Positions 45,557 through 55,552 of a stretch of 64,000 nt of DNA are shown in pieces; position 1 is the stretch's first letter; each line of letters begins with the position of its first letter. The notes beneath the pieces were generated by a model. It was given only the letters and a program-made list of their open reading frames with translations. It made no database searches and was not told the origin of the DNA. The stretch comes from Gelidibacter salicanalis. Its GTDB lineage: Bacteria; Bacteroidota; Bacteroidia; Flavobacteriales; Flavobacteriaceae. The position numbers and the translations under genes are program-made. The stretch lies in the NCBI RefSeq assembly GCF_016469035.1, contig NZ_JAEHJZ010000035.1:43883-107882 (forward strand), read 5' to 3'.

Positions 45557-47590
45557 ATGACTATTTTAAACACACCATTTCAAACCACTTATAACACTGC
45601 TCCATTTTCTCAGATAAAGGACGACGATTTTTTACCGGCGTTCAAAATTGCGATTGAAGAGGCTAGAGCAGAAATAGATGCTATAATCCATACTGAAGCG
45701 GATGCTTCATTTGAAAACACGGTTGAAGATTTAGAATTTTCCGGACAACAATTGGATCGTATTTCCAGTATATTTTTTAATCTGAATTCGGCAGAAACCA
45801 ATGATACCATTCAGAAGATTGCTCAAGACGTGTCGCCATTGCTATCAGAGTTTAGTAATGACATTACGTTAAACGAAGCTTTGTTTAAAAGAGTCAAAGC
45901 CGTTTACGACAGCCAAGACAGCTTAAATTTAACCGTTGAACAGCACACCTTGTTAGATAAACAATACAAAAGCTTTTCCCGAAATGGCGCCAACCTTCCA
46001 GAAGATAAAAAACAACGCCTCAGAGCTATTGACAAGGAATTAAGCCAACTACAATTAAAATTTGGCGAAAATGTGTTGGCAGAAACCAATAACTTTGAAA
46101 TGCTCATCACCAATAAGGAGGAGCTTTCAGGATTGCCAGAAGGCGTCATGGAAGCCGCAAAGCAATTGGCAGAAAGCAAAGAGAAGGAAGGCTGGATGTT
46201 TACTTTAGACTATCCTAGCTATATTCCATTTATGACTTATGCGGATAATAGAGCGCTCAGAAAAAAGCTCGCTATTGCTGCAGGAAAAAAAGCATTTAAG
46301 GGCGATGCCTTAGATAATCAAGACAACGTTTTACAAATTGCCAAATTACGTTTTGAACGCGCCCAATTGTTAGGCTACAAAACCCACGCTCATTTTGTAT
46401 TGGAAGAGCGCATGGCAAAAACGCCACAAAAAGTTGAAGAATTTTTAGAAGAATTAGCGGTAAAGGCTAAACCCGCCGCCTTAACTGAATTTAAGGAACT
46501 TCAAGAATTTGCGAAAGAATTGAACGGGATAAGTGATCTCCAAAAATGGGACTCCGCCTATTATGCTGAAAAATTGAAACAAAAACGTTTTGATTTGGAT
46601 GACGAGAAGCTCAAACCGTATTTCAAACTTGAAAACGTTATAGACGGCGCCTTTAAAGTCGCTCAAAAATTGTTTGGGTTAGAATTTGAAGAAATCACCA
46701 CTATTGATAAATATCACGAGGAAGTCCTTACCTATAAAGTCGCCGATGCTGAAGGCGAATTGGTATCAATTTTTTATGCTGATTTTTTCCCAAGACCAGG
46801 AAAGCGTAATGGCGCGTGGATGACCGTGTACAAGCCTCAATTTATAAAAGACAACAAAAAAGAACGCCCACACATTTCTATAGTGTGCAATTTCACAAAA
46901 CCTACCAAGACCAAGCCATCACTATTGACTTTTAATGAAGTGACTACCTTATTTCATGAATTTGGACATGCCCTTCACGGCATGTTAGCCAACACTACCT
47001 ACCCAAGTTTGTCGGGAACAAGCGTTTTTTGGGATTTTGTGGAATTACCAAGTCAAGTGTTTGAAAATTGGTGTTATGAAAAAGAAGCATTGGAGTTATT
47101 TGCTACCCACTACCAAACTGGAGAACTAATCCCTATGGACTTGGTCAAAAAAATAAAAGATTCTTCGGCCTTTCATGAAGGCATGCAAACCTTGCGTCAA
47201 TTGAGTTTTGGTCTTTTGGATATGAGTTGGCACGGCACGGATCCAACAGCAATCACCGATGTTAAATCGTACGAATTGAAAGCTTTTGAAGGCACTCAAT
47301 TATTTCCAGATGTGAAAGAAAACTGCATGAGCACGTCATTTTCCCATATTTTCCAAGGAGGTTATTCTTCCGGATATTACAGCTATAAATGGGCTGAAGT
47401 TTTAGATGCTGACGCATTTGAGTTCTTTAAGGAAAAAGGTGTTTTTGATAAAGAAGTGGCTACTAAATTTAAAGATCATGTGCTCTCCCAAGGTGGCATT
47501 GAAGATCCAATGGTGCTTTATAAACGATTTAGAGGGAAAGAACCACAACCGGAAGCCTTATTAAGACGCGCCGGACTGATTGAAAAATAG
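45557..47590 (+). CDS. dcp: M3 family peptidase (dipeptidyl carboxypeptidase-like)
   Basis: A 677-residue oligopeptidase of the M3 family with zinc motif FHEFGHALHG near residue 470 and a distal glutamate segment. It trims short peptides in the cytoplasm or periplasm. I use the ATG at 45557 (MTILNTPF); the longer frame begins with a TTG seven codons upstream. No signal peptide is obvious. Confidence 0.92.
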   Translation: MTILNTPFQTTYNTAPFSQIKDDDFLPAFKIAIEEARAEIDAIIHTEADASFENTVEDLEFSGQQLDRISSIFFNLNSAETNDTIQKIAQDVSPLLSEFSNDITLNEALFKRVKAVYDSQDSLNLTVEQHTLLDKQYKSFSRNGANLPEDKKQRLRAIDKELSQLQLKFGENVLAETNNFEMLITNKEELSGLPEGVMEAAKQLAESKEKEGWMFTLDYPSYIPFMTYADNRALRKKLAIAAGKKAFKGDALDNQDNVLQIAKLRFERAQLLGYKTHAHFVLEERMAKTPQKVEEFLEELAVKAKPAALTEFKELQEFAKELNGISDLQKWDSAYYAEKLKQKRFDLDDEKLKPYFKLENVIDGAFKVAQKLFGLEFEEITTIDKYHEEVLTYKVADAEGELVSIFYADFFPRPGKRNGAWMTVYKPQFIKDNKKERPHISIVCNFTKPTKTKPSLLTFNEVTTLFHEFGHALHGMLANTTYPSLSGTSVFWDFVELPSQVFENWCYEKEALELFATHYQTGELIPMDLVKKIKDSSAFHEGMQTLRQLSFGLLDMSWHGTDPTAITDVKSYELKAFEGTQLFPDVKENCMSTSFSHIFQGGYSSGYYSYKWAEVLDADAFEFFKEKGVFDKEVATKFKDHVLSQGGIEDPMVLYKRFRGKEPQPEALLRRAGLIEK

Positions 47591-47693
47591 GCCAATTTAA
47601 ATGAAGAAAAATTTTGATATATAAGACGTAAAAAAATTAATTATGGTCACTCATGCTATGATGAATTTGCTCAATAATTAGGAATTATTTACC

Positions 47694-47701
47694 TACTTTT
47701 G
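47694..47701 (+). promoter_or_regulatory. Promoter element TACTTTTG of the ECF sigma gene
   Basis: A perfect TAnnTTTG 22 bases upstream of the sigma-factor start, suggesting transcription by the primary sigma with a short leader. Confidence 0.5.
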
Positions 47702-47723
47702 ATACAAACTGCTATAGAAACAG

Positions 47724-48278
47724 ATGTCAGAACATCCAATCAACCCAAATAAGTGGATTGAACTTTACTCAGATTATCTCTTTAATTATACTATTACAAG
47801 AGTTAATGACCGAGAGATCGCCAAAGATCTAATTCAAGACACTTTTTTTGCTGGCTTAAAGTCAATGAAAAACTTCAAAGGCGAAGCCAGTGAACGTACT
47901 TGGCTTATTTCTATCTTAAAGCGAAAGATTATTGATTATTACAGAAAAATAAATTCCACCAAAGGTCAGGCTGAAGTCCGAATGACCTACAGCAATTCAG
48001 AAGATCATGAAGGCGATTGGCTTGAAGAGCGCGTAGAGGATGAAGGGTATTTAAACGCTCAAGAAACACTAGAAAACACTGAACTTGGTGACGCCATCTA
48101 TGACTGTATGGATAAATTAACAGAAAAGCAAGCTAGAGTCTTCAAAATGAAGACCATATTAAATTATGAAACTGAGACGATCTGTAATGAATTAAAAATC
48201 ACTCCGTCTAACTTATGGGTTATTATTCACCGTGCTAGAACTGCTATGGCAGAATGCATGGAAAAAAACTGGTTATAA
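47724..48278 (+). CDS. ECF-type sigma-70 factor
   Basis: A 184-residue sigma factor: region 2 (about 15-80; REIAKDLIQDTFFAGLKSM, RTWLISILKRKIIDYYRK) and region 4 (about 125-180; TEKQARVFKMKTILNYETE, ELKITPSNLWVIIHRARTAM). It is followed six bases later by a small Cys-containing protein that is probably its partner. Confidence 0.92.
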   Translation: MSEHPINPNKWIELYSDYLFNYTITRVNDREIAKDLIQDTFFAGLKSMKNFKGEASERTWLISILKRKIIDYYRKINSTKGQAEVRMTYSNSEDHEGDWLEERVEDEGYLNAQETLENTELGDAIYDCMDKLTEKQARVFKMKTILNYETETICNELKITPSNLWVIIHRARTAMAECMEKNWL

Positions 48279-48284
48279 TTTAGC

Positions 48285-48539
48285 ATGTCAAAATCATTTT
48301 TTATTTCAAAAGAAGACGCATTCCATATATGTGACAAATCACAATACAAGGAATCAACCCTATGGGAAAAGGTAAAGTTAATGTTTCGCTGCATTTATTG
48401 CCGCAATACCCGTTTTTATGTAAGTCGCAATACCAAATTGACTGAAGCCATCAAAACTTCAAGACTTGACTGTTTAAAAGAACATGAGCGCCAAATGCTG
48501 GAGGCGCAATTGAAAAAACATTTAAAAAACGAAGTGTAA
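48285..48539 (+). CDS. Small Cys-containing protein, probable sigma partner
   Basis: An 84-residue protein with FHICDKSQ near residue 14 and FRCIYCRN near 35, so an H-x-x-C and a C-x-x-C as in zinc-binding anti-sigma factors, followed by a basic helix. Its position directly after an ECF sigma gene supports an anti-sigma role. It has no membrane helix. Family not certain. Its 3' end overlaps the convergent UbiA-like gene by 18 bases. Confidence 0.6.
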   Translation: MSKSFFISKEDAFHICDKSQYKESTLWEKVKLMFRCIYCRNTRFYVSRNTKLTEAIKTSRLDCLKEHERQMLEAQLKKHLKNEV

Positions 48540-49352
48540 TATCAACCAGAGAATAGGTACACCTTCCACCCAAAACGAACTGTAATAATCAGGTCTTTTT
48601 TTATTGGAAAACACAATAAACAGCACCGTTATAAAAGTTACTGCTAAGGTCAATAAGATCAGTTTAGGCGTTAATTCTTCTTTTGCAAACTCTAACACTA
48701 AAAAAACCATAGCCAATAGCACCCCTATAATTTTTGTGTTTTTAACCCCTATTTTCTGCGGAATGGTGGCCAATTTCAAGCTGTCATATTGTAAATCCCT
48801 TATTTCAAAGGGCAGCATTAAGAGCATCACCAACAAAAAACGCTGAATGGCCGTTAGCCAAACATCTATATTAAAGGGCATTGTACTATTTAATACAGGA
48901 AGCAAAACGGTTACTCCTGCCCAAACCAGCGCAATAACATACACTTTTAGACCTCCAATATTTCTGAGGTTTTTTTGCTGATCCATAAACAGGTAGCGTG
49001 GTAAGAAAGGAATGGCATAAAAAAAGGTTACCAACCCAAAAACTGCGATATAAATTAAAGTTCGAAGTTCCAACTGCAAGCCAAACCAAACCATAAACAC
49101 GAAGCATAGCAATGAAAATACTTGGATTATTTTCAGCCATTCTGCCAAGCTTCGGTGGTGAAATCTCGCCAATCCAAAATACTTTACAAAATTATAACCG
49201 GTAATAGTGGAAAAATAAACGAAGAAAAGCAAGGGCCAATCCGGTACTAAATGCAGTTCCAAAAGCGTGACGTACGTCATTGAAAGTACAGCTAAAGCCA
49301 CATGCATACTACTATTGATATAAAAATCGAATAACGACCATAAACGCTTCAT
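48522..49352 (-). CDS. UbiA-like membrane protein
   Basis: A 276-residue protein with about eight membrane helices. FEIRDLQYDS near residue 183 resembles the second aspartate-rich motif of UbiA prenyltransferases and is followed by TIPQKIGV, typical of the family. The first motif (NxxxD), expected in the second helix region, is only a weak GYNFVKY. It may be a divergent prenyltransferase; the substrate is unknown. Confidence 0.6.
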   Translation of the reverse strand: MKRLWSLFDFYINSSMHVALAVLSMTYVTLLELHLVPDWPLLFFVYFSTITGYNFVKYFGLARFHHRSLAEWLKIIQVFSLLCFVFMVWFGLQLELRTLIYIAVFGLVTFFYAIPFLPRYLFMDQQKNLRNIGGLKVYVIALVWAGVTVLLPVLNSTMPFNIDVWLTAIQRFLLVMLLMLPFEIRDLQYDSLKLATIPQKIGVKNTKIIGVLLAMVFLVLEFAKEELTPKLILLTLAVTFITVLFIVFSNKKRPDYYSSFWVEGVPILWLILHFVF

Positions 49353-49438
49353 TTTACAAAAATAAGCAATGTGTTAATAAGAGTTTCAATTGGTTAAAAA
49401 CTTTAGTTTTACTTCACTAAAAATGGTCTTTAATTCCG

Positions 49439-49446
49439 TAAATTTG
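49439..49446 (+). promoter_or_regulatory. Promoter element TAAATTTG of gcvP
   Basis: A perfect TAnnTTTG 26 bases upstream of the gcvP start. Confidence 0.6.
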
Positions 49447-49471
49447 CGCTTCAAAACACAACTATATTTTA

Positions 49472-52321
49472 ATGAATACAAACGCTTTTGCTCTTCGACA
49501 TATTGGTCCTGATGACAACGACCAAAATCAGATGCTCAAAACCATTGGAGTTGATAGTTTAGATCAACTTATTTTTGAAACCATTCCTGACGATATCCGC
49601 TTGAAAAACGGATTGAATCTTGATGAACCAATGACGGAATATGAGTATTTAAATCACGTTCTTGAACTTTCAAAAAAGAACAAAATCTTTAAATCCTATA
49701 TTGGTTTAGGCTACCACCCTACTATTGTACCGGCTGTCATACAGCGTAACGTACTTGAAAATCCGGGTTGGTACACCGCCTATACACCTTACCAAGCTGA
49801 AATTGCCCAAGGCAGACTGGAAGCGCTTTTAAATTTCCAAACCGTCATTACTGATTTGACAGGAATGGAAATTGCCAATGCTTCTTTATTGGATGAAAGC
49901 ACTGCTGCTGCTGAGGCCATGAGCTTATTGTTTGCCGTTCGCGATCGTGATCAGAAGAAAAAAGGTGTCAATAAATTTTTTGTTTCTGATGCTATTTTAC
50001 CCCAAACATTATCTTTGTTACACACCAGATCAGCGCCTATTGGCATTGAATTGGTAGTTGGTTGTGAGGATGATTTTAGTTTTTCGTCAGAATTTTTTGG
50101 TGCTATCTTACAGTATCCAGGAAAAGACGGATTGGTAAGTGACATCAAATCGTTTATAGAACAAGCAAACGCCAACCAAATAAAAGTGGCCGTTGCCGCG
50201 GATATTTTGAGTTTGGTAAAATTGGAAGCCCCAGGCAAATTTGGTGCTGACGTAGTTGTCGGAACAACGCAACGCTTTGGCGTTCCTATGGGTTATGGTG
50301 GGCCACATGCCGCTTATTTTGCTACAAAAGAAGCCTACAAACGCGATTTGCCAGGACGTATTATTGGCGTGACCAAAGATATGAATGGCAACAGAGCCTT
50401 GCGCATGGCCTTACAAACACGCGAACAACACATAAAACGTGACAAAGCAACTTCAAACATCTGTACTGCACAAGTGCTTCTGGCGGTTATGGCGAGCATG
50501 TATGCCGTTTATCACGGTCCTAAAGGACTAAGATTTATTGCTGACAAAGTACACAATACTGCTTCAAGTGTAGCCAAAGCTTTAACTCAATTAGGCTATA
50601 AACAAAAAAATACATCGTTTTTTGATACCATCAAAATTGAGGCGAATGCTGATAACATTAAAAAGATTGCAGAACGTCATGAAGTGAATTTCTACTATCC
50701 TAATGCAGATACCATCACGATTTCAATCAATCAAACAACATCTTTAAAAGATGCCAATGAAATTATTGCAATTTTTGCTGAAAATCGTCAGAAAGACACC
50801 ATTATTCTATCAGAAATTGAAGATGCTAACTGCATCACTGAAGCCTTACAACGTCAGTCAGAATTTTTAACTTTAGACGTATTCAACAAGCACCATTCTG
50901 AAACTGAATTGATGCGTTATATTAAAATGCTGGAGCGCAAAGATTTATCTTTAAACCACTCGATGATTGCTTTAGGGTCTTGTACGATGAAACTTAACGC
51001 TGCCGCAGAAATGTTGCCGTTAAGCTGGCCCAACTGGGGAAGTATTCATCCCTTTTGCCCAATTGAACAAGCTGAAGGCTATCAGATTGTACTAAAAGCT
51101 CTTGAAGACCAACTCACGGAAATTACAGGTTTTGCGGGTACGTCCTTACAACCAAATTCTGGTGCACAAGGTGAATATGCAGGATTGATGGTAATTAAAG
51201 CGTATCATGAATCACGCAATGAAGGTCATCGTAACATTTGTTTAATTCCTTCTTCAGCTCACGGCACCAACCCTGCAAGTGCGGTTATGGCGGGAATGAA
51301 AGTTGTAGTGACCAAATCTACTGAAGAAGGAAATATCGATGTAGATGATTTGCGTGAAAAAGCGATTAAACACAAAGATAATTTATCATGTTTGATGGTG
51401 ACCTATCCATCAACTCATGGTGTTTACGAATCTGCAATTAAAGAAATTACCCAATTAATTCATGACAATGGAGGCCAAGTTTATATGGATGGCGCCAACA
51501 TGAATGCACAAGTTGGATTGACCAATCCGGGTAACATCGGCGCAGATGTATGCCATCTTAATTTACACAAAACCTTTGCCATACCTCATGGTGGTGGCGG
51601 ACCGGGTGTTGGACCAATTTGTGTGGCAGAACAGTTAGTTCCGTTTTTACCGGGCAATCCTGTGATTAAAACTGGTGGTGATAAAGCCATAACGGCCATT
51701 TCTGCGGCGCCATTTGGATCCTCTTTGGTATGTTTAATCTCTTATGGGTATATCAAAATGTTAGGCGCTGAAGGATTGACCAAAGCAACAACCACAGCCA
51801 TTTTAAATGCCAACTATATCAAACAGCGCTTACAAGGCCAATTTGATACCTTGTATTCCGGAGAACGTGGACGTGCAGCTCATGAAATGATTGTAGACTG
51901 TCGCCCATTTAAAGAAAATGGTATCGAGGTTACTGATATCGCAAAACGTTTGATGGATTATGGATTCCATGCACCAACCGTATCCTTCCCAGTGGCAGGA
52001 ACATTGATGATTGAACCTACTGAAAGCGAAAGTAAAGAAGAGATGGATCGGTTTTGTGATGCCATGATTTCTATCAAGAAAGAAATTGACAACGCTTCAA
52101 AAAACGATGATCAGAATGTGCTTAAAAATGCACCACATACTTTGGCAATGCTAACATCTGATCAATGGGACTTCCCGTATTCAAGAGAAACGGCAGCTTA
52201 TCCATTAGATTATATCCAAGATAATAAGTTTTGGCCAACCGTAAGACGTGTTGACGATGCTTATGGCGATAGGAACTTAATCTGTACGTGTGCGCCTATT
52301 GAAGATTATATGGAGGCTTAA
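49472..52321 (+). CDS. gcvP: Glycine dehydrogenase (P protein) of the glycine cleavage system
   Basis: A 949-residue single-chain P protein, joining the two halves found separately in some bacteria. The PLP lysine lies in HLNLHKTFAIPHGGGGPG near residue 705, and the N-terminal half has YTPYQAEIAQGRLEALLNFQT. It decarboxylates glycine and passes the aminomethyl group to GcvH. No other gcv gene is adjacent, as usual in this family. Confidence 0.97.
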   Translation: MNTNAFALRHIGPDDNDQNQMLKTIGVDSLDQLIFETIPDDIRLKNGLNLDEPMTEYEYLNHVLELSKKNKIFKSYIGLGYHPTIVPAVIQRNVLENPGWYTAYTPYQAEIAQGRLEALLNFQTVITDLTGMEIANASLLDESTAAAEAMSLLFAVRDRDQKKKGVNKFFVSDAILPQTLSLLHTRSAPIGIELVVGCEDDFSFSSEFFGAILQYPGKDGLVSDIKSFIEQANANQIKVAVAADILSLVKLEAPGKFGADVVVGTTQRFGVPMGYGGPHAAYFATKEAYKRDLPGRIIGVTKDMNGNRALRMALQTREQHIKRDKATSNICTAQVLLAVMASMYAVYHGPKGLRFIADKVHNTASSVAKALTQLGYKQKNTSFFDTIKIEANADNIKKIAERHEVNFYYPNADTITISINQTTSLKDANEIIAIFAENRQKDTIILSEIEDANCITEALQRQSEFLTLDVFNKHHSETELMRYIKMLERKDLSLNHSMIALGSCTMKLNAAAEMLPLSWPNWGSIHPFCPIEQAEGYQIVLKALEDQLTEITGFAGTSLQPNSGAQGEYAGLMVIKAYHESRNEGHRNICLIPSSAHGTNPASAVMAGMKVVVTKSTEEGNIDVDDLREKAIKHKDNLSCLMVTYPSTHGVYESAIKEITQLIHDNGGQVYMDGANMNAQVGLTNPGNIGADVCHLNLHKTFAIPHGGGGPGVGPICVAEQLVPFLPGNPVIKTGGDKAITAISAAPFGSSLVCLISYGYIKMLGAEGLTKATTTAILNANYIKQRLQGQFDTLYSGERGRAAHEMIVDCRPFKENGIEVTDIAKRLMDYGFHAPTVSFPVAGTLMIEPTESESKEEMDRFCDAMISIKKEIDNASKNDDQNVLKNAPHTLAMLTSDQWDFPYSRETAAYPLDYIQDNKFWPTVRRVDDAYGDRNLICTCAPIEDYMEA

Positions 52322-52342
52322 GAGTATCATATTTTACACTTT

Positions 52343-52375
52343 AGAGCGCTCTTTAAAATTTTAAATGAGCGCTCT
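52343..52375 (+). terminator. Terminator-like hairpin after gcvP
   Basis: AGAGCGCTC and GAGCGCTCT pair perfectly over 9 bp about 20 bases past the gcvP stop. The following sequence is only moderately T-rich. Confidence 0.65.
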
Positions 52376-52502
52376 ATTGTTGATTTATATTTGTATAAAG
52401 GATTTTTTTAATAATTTGGCAAAAAAGACTAAAAAAGCCAACAATTAGCTGTATTCAAAACGATTATTAAGTACATTAGTAAATTGAACAAATTTAAAGA
52501 CA

Positions 52503-53561
52503 ATGGCAACAAAGATTACTGGTACCGGTAGCTATATCCCAGAAAGTATCGAAAAAAATGAAGACTTTCATAACCATCAATTTTTAAATGTTGACGGCTC
52601 TAGTTTAACACATCCCAATTCTGTAATTATTGAGAAATTTAAGGCTATTACAGGAATTAACGAACGCCGTTACGCTTTTGATCATTTAACGTCTTCTGAC
52701 TTGGCATTTTTTGCTGCAGAAAAAGCAATCGCTAATGCGGGTATTGATCCGGAAGAATTGGATTATATCATCATGGCACATAATTTTGGTGATGTCAAAC
52801 ACAATACGGTGCAAACCGACGTCTTGCCATGTTTAGCCTCAAGGGTTAAGCACAGTTTAAGGATCAAAAACCCTAAATGTGTTGCTTATGATATTCTTTT
52901 TGGATGTCCTGGTTGGATTGAAGGTGTTATCCAAGCTAATGCGTTTATAAAAGCAGGTATCGCTAAAAAGTGTTTGGTAATTGGTTCTGAAACGTTATCC
53001 CGGGTGGTAGATAAACACGATCGTGATTCGATGATTTATAGTGATGGCGCTGGCGCGACAGTTATTGAAGCTACAGATGAAGAAGGGGGTATCTTAGCCC
53101 ATGAAACTGGAAGCTATACGTATGATGAAGCCTATTACCTGTTTTTCGGAAATTCCAATAATAAAGAGTTGTGCCCTGACACGCGCTATATTAAAATGGA
53201 TGGCCGTAAAATTTACGAATTCGCTCTAAAGCATGTGCCACTAGCCATGAAAACCTGTCTGGATAAAGCCAATCTTGATATCAAAGATGTTAAAAAAATA
53301 TTCATTCACCAAGCCAATGAAAAGATGGATGAAGCCATTCTGAAACGCTTCTACAAACTTTACGATGCTGAAATTCCTGAAGGCATTATGCCTATGAGTA
53401 TTCAGGAATTAGGAAACAGTTCTGTGGCCACAATTCCTACCCTTTTTGATCTGGTCAGAAACAATAAGATAGCAAACCAGAGCGTGAATAAAGGTGATAT
53501 TATCATGTTTGCCAGTGTTGGTGGAGGCATGCATATCAATACCATAGTTTATCAATACTAA
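52503..53561 (+). CDS. 3-oxoacyl-ACP synthase III-like (FabH family) enzyme
   Basis: A 352-residue thiolase-fold enzyme with the catalytic triad of the FabH family: Cys in FGCPGW (near residue 139), His in FIHQANEK (near 266), Asn in LGNSSVATIP (near 303). It begins fatty-acid or a related chain by condensing an acyl-CoA with malonyl-ACP; the starter is unknown. It is followed one base later by a glycosyltransferase, suggesting a joint envelope or secondary-product role. Confidence 0.87.
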   Translation: MATKITGTGSYIPESIEKNEDFHNHQFLNVDGSSLTHPNSVIIEKFKAITGINERRYAFDHLTSSDLAFFAAEKAIANAGIDPEELDYIIMAHNFGDVKHNTVQTDVLPCLASRVKHSLRIKNPKCVAYDILFGCPGWIEGVIQANAFIKAGIAKKCLVIGSETLSRVVDKHDRDSMIYSDGAGATVIEATDEEGGILAHETGSYTYDEAYYLFFGNSNNKELCPDTRYIKMDGRKIYEFALKHVPLAMKTCLDKANLDIKDVKKIFIHQANEKMDEAILKRFYKLYDAEIPEGIMPMSIQELGNSSVATIPTLFDLVRNNKIANQSVNKGDIIMFASVGGGMHINTIVYQY

Positions 53562-53562
53562 A

Positions 53563-54753
53563 ATGAAAATTGGTGTTGTTGTAGATAATGAATTTGACCA
53601 TGACCACCGTGTTCAAAAAGAAATACGTTTGTTGCAACAAGAAGGCCACAGCATTTCTGTACTCTGTTTTGATTTCAAAAAAACCTATAAAACTTATCCT
53701 AATCTTATTGTAGAAAGGGTTAGAATTCCCCGAAAAGTACGCGACTTACTTGTACTATTAAGCACAAATTTCAACTTTTACGAAGCGTTGTGGCAAAAAC
53801 ATATTACTACATTTATCAGTAAACATAAGTTGGACGCTTTACATGTGCACGACCTTTATTTAGCTAAAGCGGCCAGCAAAGGAATTCAACACTCACAACA
53901 CGATATTCCGCTCACTTTAGATTTACACGAAAACTACCCTGCTGCCATTAACTCTTATGAATGGGCTATTAAAGGATGGCGAAAATATGTAGTGCAGCCT
54001 CAAAAATGGTATCACAAAGAAGGCGACTATTTAAAATACGCTGACCATCTGATTGTTTTGAGCGATTCTTTTAAACAGGATCTGACCCAGCGGTTTCCGT
54101 TTTTAGAATCTAACACCATTTATGTGCATCCCAACATGCCGGATTTTGAAAGCTATCAAGCCTTTGAAAAAACAGATTATGCTGTAGCTTTCGATTCTGA
54201 TTTACCAACCCTGTTTTACTTTGGGGTGGTTGCCAAACGCAGAGGAATCATGGATGTTTTACCTTGGATTATTGAGCTTCTGGAAGAAGGAACGCAGTTT
54301 CACACACTTATTATTGGACCAACGGATAAGGCTGATAAAAGCAGGTTCCAAAGCTTTATTGATCACCCGGTGTTAAAGGATTATATCACGTATATTCCTT
54401 GGGCAGATGTAAAATACCTTCCTGCCTACCTGAAGAAAATATCGATTGGTTTAGCGCCATTTCAAGTTAATGCCCAACACGATTCGGGCGTTGCCAATAA
54501 ATTATTTCAGTATATGTATGGTGAAATCCCGATATTGGCCACCAAGTGCAAGGCACAGCAGCAACTCATAGAAAGTTCAGCATCTGGATTACTTTACAGC
54601 ACCAAAGAAGAATTTAAGCAGGCAGTGCATGAATTGATAACAAGTAAATCTTTACGTGCAGAACTTGGGGCCAATGGTAAGAAAAAATTGCTTGCCCTTT
54701 ATGAAAACAAAACAGACCGACAATTTTTAAACATTTATAAAGAACTTAATTAA
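53563..54753 (+). CDS. GT4-family glycosyltransferase
   Basis: A 396-residue glycosyltransferase with a GT-B fold: N-terminal DHDHRVQKEIRLLQQEGH and a C-terminal nucleotide-sugar domain (YFGVVAKRRGI near 220; an ANKLFQYMYGEIPILATKC segment near 312 with the acidic/glycine features of GT4). Acceptor and sugar are unknown. It starts one base after the FabH-like gene, so it is coupled. Its end overlaps the convergent nuclease gene by eight bases. Confidence 0.88.
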   Translation: MKIGVVVDNEFDHDHRVQKEIRLLQQEGHSISVLCFDFKKTYKTYPNLIVERVRIPRKVRDLLVLLSTNFNFYEALWQKHITTFISKHKLDALHVHDLYLAKAASKGIQHSQHDIPLTLDLHENYPAAINSYEWAIKGWRKYVVQPQKWYHKEGDYLKYADHLIVLSDSFKQDLTQRFPFLESNTIYVHPNMPDFESYQAFEKTDYAVAFDSDLPTLFYFGVVAKRRGIMDVLPWIIELLEEGTQFHTLIIGPTDKADKSRFQSFIDHPVLKDYITYIPWADVKYLPAYLKKISIGLAPFQVNAQHDSGVANKLFQYMYGEIPILATKCKAQQQLIESSASGLLYSTKEEFKQAVHELITSKSLRAELGANGKKKLLALYENKTDRQFLNIYKELN

Positions 54754-55549
54754 AACTCCAGCCTTTATAGCTGCTTGAGGCTTCCAATTTATCTTCAAGT
54801 GCATCTTCCAACTCAGGAAAGAAATCAATACCCGTTAACACCTCTACAGAATCTACAGGCACCACAAAATTGTATAAGGGTTCCTCAGAATCGCGATGTG
54901 GCATTAAAAACGCAATCATTTTTTCATGTTCTGCATCATAAATTACTTTATAAAACTGATTAGGCACGGCAACCCTCTCGTTTCCTATGGTTTCCAAATC
55001 GCCTTTTAAAACACCACCCGTAACCACAAATACACCATCATATTTGCGAGCCCAATAACGCACTTTTTGTTCTAAGGTATTCCAAATGCCCGAATTAAAG
55101 TCATGGGTCTGGGGGCTAATGTTACTTGTCAAGAACGTTTCGTCATAGGCCTCCTTAGTATAGCTTTTGTCTCCTGCAGGACAGAGATGTCCGCGGTCAT
55201 AACCAGAATTTTTATAATTACGCCAACTTGCGGCTCCTGTTTTGACCGCTAGATCAACTTCAAAATACGGCCGCTTAAAGTTTGATTTGGAAAGGTGCGA
55301 TTTCTTAAGTTCATAGGCCACCCATTCTGCCTGTTCATGGGGCTCACTATAAGATAAGGAATAGCCGTTGTGATGGACCACTTGACCGGTTGTACTTGTG
55401 GGCAAATAAAAAGTTCTGCTTTCTGACTTGACACTTGCCCCTTCCCTTACACTTTCCGCGACATCTTTTTCATTAATAAAATGCTCATAGCCATATACGC
55501 CTATAACAAGAAGTATCGCGAGAATTCCGTAAAGTTTTCTTTTTCTCAA
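54746..55549 (-). CDS. DNA/RNA non-specific endonuclease (NUC family), membrane-anchored
   Basis: A 267-residue protein with an N-terminal membrane helix (about 5-20) and the DRGHLCPAGD motif of the betabetaalpha-metal nucleases near residue 120 (catalytic His), with the metal-binding Asn in the SNISPQTHDFNSGIW stretch near 143. It is probably exported or faces the periplasm and degrades DNA or RNA. The start is a TTG two codons after an in-frame TAA, so no ATG is available. It lies three bases after the phosphatase gene. Confidence 0.9.
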   Translation of the reverse strand: MRKRKLYGILAILLVIGVYGYEHFINEKDVAESVREGASVKSESRTFYLPTSTTGQVVHHNGYSLSYSEPHEQAEWVAYELKKSHLSKSNFKRPYFEVDLAVKTGAASWRNYKNSGYDRGHLCPAGDKSYTKEAYDETFLTSNISPQTHDFNSGIWNTLEQKVRYWARKYDGVFVVTGGVLKGDLETIGNERVAVPNQFYKVIYDAEHEKMIAFLMPHRDSEEPLYNFVVPVDSVEVLTGIDFFPELEDALEDKLEASSSYKGWSFN

Positions 55550-55552
55550 AAT

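Noticed and set aside
49951-50238. A 95-codon minus-strand ORF inside gcvP
   Set aside because: It is the antisense shadow of a clear, highly conserved gene.
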